A program made the translations under genes and the position numbers. 64,000 bases of DNA, taken from assembly GCF_900215485.1 (NCBI RefSeq), contig NZ_OCMZ01000002.1:62001-126000 (forward strand), given 5' to 3'. Below the pieces are notes generated by a model, which saw only the letters and a program-made list of their open reading frames with translations, was not told the origin of the DNA and searched no databases. Origin of the DNA: Nitrosovibrio sp. Nv4 (lineage in GTDB: Bacteria > Pseudomonadota > Gammaproteobacteria > Burkholderiales > Nitrosomonadaceae). Below, in pieces: positions 54,848 to 64,000 of the stretch (position 1 is the first letter of the stretch; each line of letters opens with the position of its first letter).

Positions 54848-55072
54848 CTACGCTTTAACCATCTGCATAAGCTGGTCAATGGTGGTCTTTTCTTTTCGCT
54901 AGTGTTTTTTGCGACAGCTCTTACGCGGCATCGCGCTCGGGCGCCCAGCAAACGCCACAACCATCAGCACAGCGTGGTACTTTGCCAATTTCAGTATTTC
55001 TCTAAATAAATCCTCGCGGAGCACTGGATGGGCAGGGATGAGATGTGTGCCAAGTGCGTAGACAAAATCCTG
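54848..55072 (-). pseudogene. possible gene remnant with in-frame stop (weak)
   Basis: On the minus strand the frame is open from 55072 for 57 codons (including HPVLREDLFREILKLAKYH and a hydrophobic AVLMVVAFAG). A TAG follows at 54901-54899, and then 16 more codons ending KEKTTIDQLMQMVKA before a stop at 54848. The ending looks like a real protein terminus. No start codon with a ribosome site is visible and no family is recognised. It is in the 435-base gap between the transpeptidase and pyrG, which also holds the pyrG promoter. Confidence 0.25.
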
Positions 55073-55267
55073 CTATCCTATCATTTCCGACTATTATTTT
55101 TTATCCGAAACTGCCGTTAAACCGATATCTCCTTTCGATATGCTCCCTGTAATAAAAACCGGGTATAAAAAGGATGAGTCGCAGTATGACCGAGTCTGTT
55201 TTTCGGTAAAACACCCGCTTCGCTATTCCGGTCAATTTGTCCGGGAAGGCCTTTTCCGGTATCATAA

Positions 55268-56983
<1,716 letters not shown>

Positions 56984-57194
56984 AAAGAACCAGGTCTTGC
57001 TGGAGCTGGTCCGGGAAAATTCCAATTTCCGGCTGAAGATTCCTTCATGATCAAAATCAAAATAAGGCATTAACCCATCCCAGTATATGGCTGACTTTAG
57101 GCAAACATGCCAGCGATTTCCTTTCCTTTTTATCTTCATTGCGTCTCGCGACGAAGCCTGAATACTTAGCAAAGCAGTTTTTAATAACTTATAA

Positions 57195-58502
<1,308 letters not shown>

Positions 58503-58672
58503 AGGCTGCGCAAAGCTCGACATGCTGAGCAAGGCGGGTTTTTCGACTTATTTTTTCTAGCACGTCACCAGAAGAAATTTGAAGCACGCATATAATTGAA
58601 CGCGATGCCCGCCAAGTGGGGAAAGTCACAAGTAGCAGTTTCCCGCGAACTGTGGTCTTGAGAGATGTTCAA

Positions 58673-58993
58673 GTGAAAGTATTGAGCTTTATACTCACTG
58701 CGTTGATTGTCCTGCTGCAATATCCGCTATGGCTGGGCAAGGGTAGCTGGCTTAAAGTATGGGAAGTGGACCAGCAGGTCATGACGCAGCACGAAATCAA
58801 CCAGAAACTGAAGAGCCGCAATGCTGCGCTGGACGCGGAAGTACGCGACCTCAAGCAGGGTTATGAAGCCATTGAAGAGCGGGCTCGCAGTGAATTGGGC
58901 ATGATCAAGGAGGATGAAGTTTTTTTTCATATAACGGAAGATAACGAAAAAAGCCTTTCTCAAGCGGACAAGACGGGAGACGGTAAACTCTGA
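58673..58993 (+). CDS. ftsB: cell division protein FtsB
   Basis: This 106-residue bitopic protein has an N-terminal membrane helix (about 4-19, [17 protein letters not shown]) and a coiled coil (about 30-72, with [18 protein letters not shown]). The conserved [18 protein letters not shown] follows. FtsB forms the FtsQLB complex at the septum. A GTG at 58673 gives the family N-terminus (VKVLSF); an earlier GTG would add a non-conserved stretch. It lies 170 bases after eno. Confidence 0.92.
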   Translation: MKVLSFILTALIVLLQYPLWLGKGSWLKVWEVDQQVMTQHEINQKLKSRNAALDAEVRDLKQGYEAIEERARSELGMIKEDEVFFHITEDNEKSLSQADKTGDGKL

Positions 58994-59117
58994 ATTAATA
59001 AAATAGCAAAAATTCAAGGAAATGTCCGACAGCGCCAATTTCCTTGTTCTTCATGGCGGGAAAGCCGGGATAGTGCGGAGCTTGCCAACGATAGCAGTCA
59101 AATAGCAGGATAAAGCC

Positions 59118-59507
59118 ATGCATCTGCTTTTAATAATCGGTGTTGCTCTCGCTATATGTGTTGTAGGGTTTGCTCTACAAAATAATGTACCGGTGACGGT
59201 AACCCTGGCTATGTGGAATTTCGAGGGGTCGCTGGCTCTGGTGTTGCTGCTCGCACTTGGTCTGGGCGTGCTCATTGCCGGACTGATGTCATCGCCCAGT
59301 ATGATAAAGAGCCGATGGACACATTCCCGCCTTCGCCAGAAGGTTGTGCGTCTGGAACAGGACAAGATAGGGCTGGAGCGACGCATCGTTGAACTGGAAG
59401 CTGAAATTGCCAGCTTGACTCCCGAAATTATCCCCGAGGAGGAACCCCAGCGCTACCTCGGATTCAAATCGCTATTTTTGGGCGAGCCCGGGAAACCGAA
59501 AGAATAA
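59118..59507 (+). CDS. lapA: LapA family (DUF1049) inner-membrane protein
   Basis: The 129 residues comprise two membrane helices (about 2-18 and 38-58) with FALQNNVPVTVTLAMWNFEGSL between them. A basic loop (KSRWTHSRLR) and a coiled-coil stretch (VRLEQDKIGLERRIVELEAEIASL) follow. This is the LapA pattern; LapA works with LapB (YciM) in control of lipopolysaccharide synthesis in E. coli. lapB is not in the window. AGGA lies 7 bases before the ATG. A damaged copy of its 5' end lies downstream at 59639-59738. Confidence 0.85.
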   Translation: MHLLLIIGVALAICVVGFALQNNVPVTVTLAMWNFEGSLALVLLLALGLGVLIAGLMSSPSMIKSRWTHSRLRQKVVRLEQDKIGLERRIVELEAEIASLTPEIIPEEEPQRYLGFKSLFLGEPGKPKE

Positions 59508-59638
59508 CGCGTTTGCACTAGAACCGCATTCGTGCGTCTGCAAAAAGGGCTGTACCTGGAGCAGACACGCCTGTTCAGTAGAGACTAAAAGTGGACCCAC
59601 AGGCGGCCGGCGTGCTCATCACTTATCTTTGACCGCTA

Positions 59639-59738
59639 CAGGAAGCCCGAGAGGCATAAGGGACTTGCCAACGATGGCAATCAAACAGCTAGAACAAAAC
59701 CGTGCATCTGCTTTAATACTGGATATCGCTTGGCTATT
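59639..59738 (+). pseudogene. decayed duplicate of the lapA 5' region
   Basis: The stretch repeats 59064-59155 with scattered changes. CTTGCCAACGAT is identical, the following bases differ at a few positions, and TGCATCTGCTTT is again identical. At the start codon ATG has become GTG and a stop follows three codons later, so it is not translated. It lies 0.58 kb beyond the original. The remaining part of 59508-59940 has no supported gene. Confidence 0.6.
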
Positions 59739-59892
59739 TATCAGGTATTCCGACGGTGGGGTGCCGGAACTAGTAGCTGAGCGTGCTGACCGCATCCTAA
59801 GCGATTAGCCGAAATAAATCTGAGTTAAACCAAGACTCGCTATTTCGGTGGATTAAGAATTATGAATTACAAGGGTGTATAGAGAACTTAAA

Positions 59893-59912
59893 GTGGCGAG
59901 ATTTTTCGCCAC
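59893..59912 (-). terminator. candidate terminator hairpin after the secreted protein gene
   Basis: GTGGCGA and TCGCCAC form a perfect 7-pair stem with a 6-base loop, 28 bases past the stop of the minus-strand gene at 59941. On that strand it is followed by a short TTTAAGTT tract. It is weak for an intrinsic terminator but well placed. Confidence 0.4.
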
Positions 59913-59940
59913 GTGGACACGGAGTGAATTGACTGAAGCT

Positions 59941-60444
59941 TTAATAAGAAATCGTGCCGTCCAATTCAATTTTCCCTTTACCCGTCAGTATGTCCTGGTT
60001 TCCCTTAAGCCCTGCGGTTCCCTCGGCGTCCGCGAAACGTCCTGTTCCGCCTTTTATCTCGAATTTCGCATCCGAAAGGGCATACAGGGATCCAGAATCC
60101 ACGGGTTTGAATGATCCGCTGTAATTTCCGGTTAGCTTATCGCCGTTAGCGGTAGTAAGTGTGAGCCTCCCCGTAAAGGTGAAGTAATTCTCTTTCTCTA
60201 TTGGCATTATGCAATCGATGGCAGTGAAGGAAACCTTGCCAAGATGCGTGCTTGTCCCCGTCCCGGTCGTGGTGCCACCAAATTTAGAGGGGCAGTCCGG
60301 CCTGAATCCGGCTTGCTCCTGCGTTACGAAACTCCCTTTCAATGGCCTGTCGGGTTGGGCCGAAAAGGCAATGGCAGGTGAAATCATCGCTGTGAGAAGG
60401 ATAGCGGAAACTACGTTACGCCTGGAAAATTCAGGTATGTTCAT
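59941..60444 (-). CDS. secreted protein with small beta-barrel pattern, function unknown
   Basis: This 167-residue protein has a signal peptide (about 1-28, cleavage near AFSA) and a body of beta-strands. It includes a FxFxGRLTLTTANGDKLTGNYSG stretch and the motif GGTGRFADAEGTAGLKG, which is typical of small secreted barrel proteins resembling DUF3224 or allene-oxide-cyclase-like folds. Two cysteines (CPSKF, DCIMP) may form a disulfide. AAAGGAG lies five bases before the ATG at 60444. It is only 38 bases downstream of the permease gene and probably co-transcribed with it. Confidence 0.68.
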   Translation of the reverse strand: MNIPEFSRRNVVSAILLTAMISPAIAFSAQPDRPLKGSFVTQEQAGFRPDCPSKFGGTTTGTGTSTHLGKVSFTAIDCIMPIEKENYFTFTGRLTLTTANGDKLTGNYSGSFKPVDSGSLYALSDAKFEIKGGTGRFADAEGTAGLKGNQDILTGKGKIELDGTISY

Positions 60445-60482
60445 GGAGGCTCCTTTGTTTTCGAAAATTCTTGAAAATCTGA

Positions 60483-61931
60483 TCAACTTGCTGCTCGCTG
60501 TTTTCCCAGATGGCTGTGCTTGCGGGCATAACCGAAATAAACGACGAGGCCTATAACGGCCCAAAACAGAAATAATCTTATCGTGGCCCACCCCAGGCTG
60601 ACGAATAGCAGTGCGCACCCGGCCATTGCGAGCGGGCCGACAATCCAGATCATTGGTGTTTTAAAAGGTCGATGCCGATCAGGCTCACGCCGGCGCAGCA
60701 CCATCACGCCTAAAGACACCATGAAAAATGCGAATAACGTGCCGGTGTTAGAGATATCAGCCAGCATGCCCACGGGGAACATCGCAGCGAAGAAGGCCAC
60801 GGTGATGCCGGTAACGAGAGTGACGACATGCGGGGTGTGAAAGCGATCATGCACACGGGAGAAAAACTTGGGCATGAGTCCGTCATGCGACATCGTGAAC
60901 AAAACGCGGGTCTGGCCGTAAAGCATCATGAGCACCACAGACGGCAAGGCGATGATAGCGGCGGTAGCTACCCAGTTACCAGTGATGGGGTAACCCACTT
61001 CACGCAGTACGAAAGCCAGGGGCTCTTTGGATAACGACAATTCGCTTCCCGGTTGCGCGCCGACAGCACCCACTGCCGCATAGGCGACGATCAAATAAAA
61101 AACCGTGCAAATGGTCAATGAACCGATCAGCCCGATCGGCACGTTGCGGTTGGGATTGGCGGTTTCCTCGGCCGCTGTCGAAACGGCATCAAACCCGACG
61201 TACGCAAAAAAAATGGACGCGGCCGCTCCGAGAACTCCAACTCCGGAAAGCGGCGTGCCCCAGCCATTGGGCAGCATGGGTTCAAAGTTGGTGGAATTTA
61301 CGGCAGGGAGGGCGAGAACGATAAATGCTGTCAGGGCGATAATTTTTACAACCACCAGAATAGCGGTAAATCTGGCGCTTTTTGCAGTGCCTATAATTAA
61401 CAGAAAAGTAACGAAAACGGATATCAAAAACGCCAGCAAATTGAAACCGCCTGCAACGATTGTGCCGTCCCGCAACAAAATCGTGTCGGCCGGTCCCGCA
61501 GTCAGGGCCAATGGTAATCCAAAGTCTATCTCATGCAGAAAGCCATTGATGTAGCCGGACCAACCCACAGCTACCGCGGCCGCGGCGATCGCATATTCCA
61601 GGATTAGCGCCCAGCCGACCATCCAGGCGGTCATTTCGCCAAATACCGCGTAAGAGTAAGTATACGCCGACCCAGCCACGGGAACGATCGCGGCAAGCTC
61701 GGAATATACCAGCGCCGCCAATCCACAGACGAATCCGGCAATGACGAACGAAAACATCATACCTGGCCCGGCTTTGCCCGCGGCCACCGACGTCAATACG
61801 AAAATACCGGTTCCGATAATCGCGCCGATACCCAGCATGGTCAGGTCAAATGCCCCCAGTTGCCGCTTGAGTCCCCTAGTTTCGGCTGATTCAAGTATGT
61901 GATCCAGGGACTTGACGCGCTCAAACAGCAT
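60483..61931 (-). CDS. APC superfamily amino acid permease (cationic amino acid transporter type)
   Basis: This 482-residue protein has about 12 membrane helices and the APC pattern: LGAFDLTMLGIGAIIGTGIFVLTS near the start, then AGSAYTYSYAVFGEMTAWMVGW and FFAYVGFDAVSTAAEETANPNRNVPIG. It belongs to the YhdG/CAT group, which moves amino acids in exchange with protons or other amino acids. The substrate cannot be read from the sequence. GGAG lies seven bases before the ATG. Together with the secreted protein downstream it forms a probable two-gene transcript. Confidence 0.88.
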   Translation of the reverse strand: MLFERVKSLDHILESAETRGLKRQLGAFDLTMLGIGAIIGTGIFVLTSVAAGKAGPGMMFSFVIAGFVCGLAALVYSELAAIVPVAGSAYTYSYAVFGEMTAWMVGWALILEYAIAAAAVAVGWSGYINGFLHEIDFGLPLALTAGPADTILLRDGTIVAGGFNLLAFLISVFVTFLLIIGTAKSARFTAILVVVKIIALTAFIVLALPAVNSTNFEPMLPNGWGTPLSGVGVLGAAASIFFAYVGFDAVSTAAEETANPNRNVPIGLIGSLTICTVFYLIVAYAAVGAVGAQPGSELSLSKEPLAFVLREVGYPITGNWVATAAIIALPSVVLMMLYGQTRVLFTMSHDGLMPKFFSRVHDRFHTPHVVTLVTGITVAFFAAMFPVGMLADISNTGTLFAFFMVSLGVMVLRRREPDRHRPFKTPMIWIVGPLAMAGCALLFVSLGWATIRLFLFWAVIGLVVYFGYARKHSHLGKQRAAS

Positions 61932-62157
61932 TCATTTTCTCCGTAAAAACGCTCGAGCCGATTCGGCACATGTCCAATGCTCAAGTGCAATGGGATTTTT
62001 CTGGCAAAAATGCCCATTCTAAACCAGCCACGCGCTTCGTGATCATAATGCTGATTAAGAACAGCCGCCAACTGGCTAAAGTACGGTAAAAATGTGGGGA
62101 TGAGCGCCCGGACGGATTAAACCGGGGGTTAGTTGGTCGATCACATCAAAAAAAGCT

Positions 62158-62838
62158 CTATTTGGCCTTCGTCTTCTTCATGTAATGGGGCAGAGACGGA
62201 ACCCGCCACAGATACCAGGACGCTACGGTTCGATAAGGGCTGCAAAGCAGGCCTGCACGTTCCATCTCCTTGCGATTGGGGGCATCATTGAGAGATTTGA
62301 GAAAACGATATCCTTCACGAATGCCAAAATCATCGGCGGGCATGATATCCGTTCGCTCAAGCGTGTAGATCAGCAGCATTTCGACCGTCCAGCGGCCTAT
62401 GCCCGGCAGCTCGACGAGCTGGGTAATCAACTCATCATCATGCATGCGCGCCGCACGATCCCGAGGCGGTACTATGCCGCTTAATGCGCCTTCCGCTATA
62501 TGCCTTATAGTGCCGATTTTACGTACTGAAAATCCGCACGAACGTAGATCTTCGAACCGAGTCGCCAATAGCTCAATGGGAGACGGGAACCTATTTTCCG
62601 GATACATGTTCAGGAATCTGGCGATAATTGCGTCGGCTGCTCGCGCATGCAACTGCTGGTAGGCCACAGCTCTGATCAGGGCCTCATAAGGTTCACGCAC
62701 GGGGTTCGATTGATGCATGCATGGCCCGATCGCGGTAATGAGCTGCGCCCAGTCGTCGTCAATCAGCCTAAGATGACCAATAGCCTGGTCGTAAAAATCA
62801 GCGCGAGCGCCTGTATCTGTTATTGGTGCGTCTGTCAT
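62158..62838 (-). CDS. DNA-3-methyladenine glycosylase (AlkA/Mag type, HhH-GPD)
   Basis: This 226-residue HhH-GPD protein has YQQLHARAADAI (about 60-71), the helix-hairpin-helix LPGIGRWTVEMLL and the catalytic D170 in IMPADDFGIREGY. It lacks the iron-sulfur cysteines of MutY/Nth. It excises alkylated bases. It begins 23 bases after the end of a tiny membrane-protein gene on the same strand, so it may be the third gene of that operon. Nothing is recognised in 61932-62157. Confidence 0.88.
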   Translation of the reverse strand: MTDAPITDTGARADFYDQAIGHLRLIDDDWAQLITAIGPCMHQSNPVREPYEALIRAVAYQQLHARAADAIIARFLNMYPENRFPSPIELLATRFEDLRSCGFSVRKIGTIRHIAEGALSGIVPPRDRAARMHDDELITQLVELPGIGRWTVEMLLIYTLERTDIMPADDFGIREGYRFLKSLNDAPNRKEMERAGLLCSPYRTVASWYLWRVPSLPHYMKKTKAK

Positions 62839-62861
62839 CTGAAATGTGGCTTACGTCCTTA

Positions 62862-63035
62862 TTAATTTCGTGGAACATCCAGCAGAGCAATGGGCAATCG
62901 CTCTTCCGGGGTGAGTTTATCTTCATCGGTGATTTCAGCGAAGCGAGTATGGCTGTGGATCGTCATGCCAATAAAGTTTGCCGCCATGAGCAATGTGCAG
63001 ACGACGAAATAAAGTTGTCCCTGTCGCTTGGTCAC
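62862..63035 (-). CDS. 57-residue membrane protein, function unknown
   Basis: The GTG at 63035 follows GAGGG by five bases and opens TKRQGQLYFVVCTLLMAANF, IGMTIHSHTRFAEITDEDKL and TPEERLPIALLDVPRN. One hydrophobic helix (about 8-25) is followed by an acidic outer part. The size, the single helix and the codon usage make it likely to be real. No family is recognised. It lies 43 bases after the 41-residue gene and 23 bases before the glycosylase gene, all on the same strand. Confidence 0.6.
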   Translation of the reverse strand: MTKRQGQLYFVVCTLLMAANFIGMTIHSHTRFAEITDEDKLTPEERLPIALLDVPRN

Positions 63036-63078
63036 TGCGGCCCTCTTTGCTGTTGGACGAGCTTTAAGATGGTAAAGC

Positions 63079-63204
63079 CTAAATGCCGATGCCCGTCCAG
63101 TTTGTAATTGAAATCACTGCGGCGTAAAAGATTGCCAATGCTACCAGCATCATAATGCTGAAAATCTTGAAGGAAGCAAAATAACGGGACGTTTGACTCT
63201 GCAT
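63079..63204 (-). CDS. 41-residue membrane protein, function unknown
   Basis: The ATG at 63204 follows GGAAG by about six bases and opens MQSQTSRYFASFKIFSIMML, then VALAIFYAAVISITNWTGIGI. A single hydrophobic helix (about 14-36) fills most of it. The Tyr/Phe-rich start suggests a membrane-embedded helper subunit. It is the first gene of a divergent unit; the region between it and the alcohol dehydrogenase has two palindromes. Function unknown. Confidence 0.55.
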   Translation of the reverse strand: MQSQTSRYFASFKIFSIMMLVALAIFYAAVISITNWTGIGI

Positions 63205-63221
63205 GGACGGCTTCCATTAGC

Positions 63222-63258
63222 GTGCGCTTGCGCACCGTTGTGTTTTTTTAAAAAAACA
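63222..63258. promoter_or_regulatory. two palindromes between divergent membrane-protein and dehydrogenase genes
   Basis: GTGCGC / GCGCAC (63222-63227 and 63230-63235) pair with a two-base loop. TGTTTTTTTAAAAAAACA (63241-63258) is a perfect 18 bp palindrome. Both lie in the 156-base divergent region 63205-63360. The AT palindrome may be a nucleoid-protein or regulator site; the GC one resembles an operator. Confidence 0.4.
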
Positions 63259-63360
63259 TAGACCATACCTCCCTGCGTGCAAGCTGCGTAAAAGTTTTTT
63301 TGGTGATTAACCCGGGTGCGCAAGATATTGTGACGCACATCAACTTAAAGAGGGTAAATG

Positions 63361-64000
63361 ATGGATATTCACGGATGGGCTGCGCACGGGGCAAAACAGA
63401 ATCTCGAACCATATACCTATGATGCCGGGTCGCTCGGTGCTGAAGAGGTGGAGATCGCGGTCGAGTATTGCGGACTTTGCCATTCCGATCTTTCTATTCT
63501 CAACAATGACTGGGGTTTGTCCCAATATCCTGTTGTGCCGGGGCACGAGGCAGTAGGCAGGGTCGTCGCGGCTGGTGGTCAGGTTAAGGGATTGCAGATC
63601 GGGCAGCGCGTCGGTGTCGGTTGGAATGCCGATAGCTGCATGCATTGCCATGAGTGCATAACAGGTAATAACAATCTCTGCCAGAAAGCAACGCCAACAA
63701 TTGTGGGGCATCGCGGAGGATTTGCGGACAAAATTCGCTCGCATTGGTTGTGGGCAATCCCGCTGCCTGATGCAGTCGACATGTCTTCCGCCGGTCCATT
63801 GCTATGCGGAGGCATCACCGTTTTTGCGCCGCTGGTTACGTTTGGAGTCAAGCCTACGGACCGGATTGGGGTAGTGGGCATCGGCGGGCTCGGCCATCTC
63901 GCACTTCAATTCGCCAATGCATGGGGTTGCGAGGTGACCGCTTTTACGTCGACCCCCTCGAAGGCTGACGAAGCACGGAAGTTTGGCGCGCATCGCATAG
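63361..64000 (+). CDS. zinc-dependent alcohol dehydrogenase, cinnamyl/YahK type (3' end beyond window)
   Basis: An ATG at 63361 (after GAGGG) opens a frame that runs to the window edge, 213 codons. The sequence shows EIAVEYCGLCHSDLSILNND (catalytic zinc Cys and the GHE block VVPGHEAVG) and a structural-zinc region SCMHCHECITGNNNLCQ. A Rossmann motif VVGIGGLGHLALQFA follows, characteristic of the NADP-dependent cinnamyl/YahK-type dehydrogenases. It reduces aldehydes or oxidises primary alcohols. A second ATG just upstream at 63358 is equally possible as start. Confidence 0.9.
   Translation, partial: MDIHGWAAHGAKQNLEPYTYDAGSLGAEEVEIAVEYCGLCHSDLSILNNDWGLSQYPVVPGHEAVGRVVAAGGQVKGLQIGQRVGVGWNADSCMHCHECITGNNNLCQKATPTIVGHRGGFADKIRSHWLWAIPLPDAVDMSSAGPLLCGGITVFAPLVTFGVKPTDRIGVVGIGGLGHLALQFANAWGCEVTAFTSTPSKADEARKFGAHRI

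Overview
The window looks like chromosomal DNA of a betaproteobacterium, most probably of the Nitrosomonadaceae and perhaps Nitrosospira. The reasons are the block ratA-rnfH-guaB-guaA next to smpB, a complete system I cytochrome c maturation operon (ccmABCDEFGHI), PEP-CTERM exported proteins, a Ku-LigD pair, and the general style of the proteins. No ammonia-oxidation gene and no rRNA or tRNA gene was seen, so the genus is an inference. There is no intact insertion sequence, prophage or CRISPR array.

Left part (1-14 kb): a cut DUF2165 membrane gene, a 162 bp element with terminal inverted repeats, the NHEJ pair ku-ligD, a methyltransferase, an SRPBCC protein, a secreted protein of unknown role, a two-gene operon (sugar-nucleotide-type epimerase plus ketopantoate-reductase-like protein), a stress-type SDR and an AsmA protein. 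A decayed copy of the 5' end of the secreted-protein gene lies beyond the epimerase operon.

Middle part (13.4-33.7 kb): an 8.7 kb cyclic beta-1,2-glucan synthase gene sits between two related Crp/Fnr regulators, one of which has lost its DNA-binding domain. Next come DUF883, a GDSL hydrolase and a second exported protein (both with PEP-CTERM tails), DUF1840, and a hybrid histidine kinase. An orphan sulfate-binding protein follows; its leader carries a 13-codon open frame ending in Cys-Cys-stop. Then comes a run of small envelope or stress genes (two-BON lipoprotein, CsbD, a repeat protein, an lmo0937-type peptide, a CBS protein) that ends at a strong terminator shared with guaA.

Right part (33.7-64 kb): purine genes guaA and guaB, then rnfH-ratA, smpB, heme A synthase, and the ccm operon. 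A cluster follows with a VOC protein, an M64 metallopeptidase/VWA fusion that overlaps a small partner gene, DUF5996 and a cysteine-rich small protein. Then come tadA, an L,D-transpeptidase, pyrG, eno, ftsB and lapA (with a decayed copy of the lapA start 0.58 kb downstream), an amino acid permease with a secreted protein, and an AlkA-type glycosylase behind two tiny membrane proteins. The window ends inside a zinc alcohol dehydrogenase gene.

The most interesting items are the Cys-Cys leader frame before the sulfate-binding gene, the M64/VWA two-gene unit, the paired Crp regulators around the glucan synthase, the small membrane-protein operon at 63 kb, and several decayed duplications.
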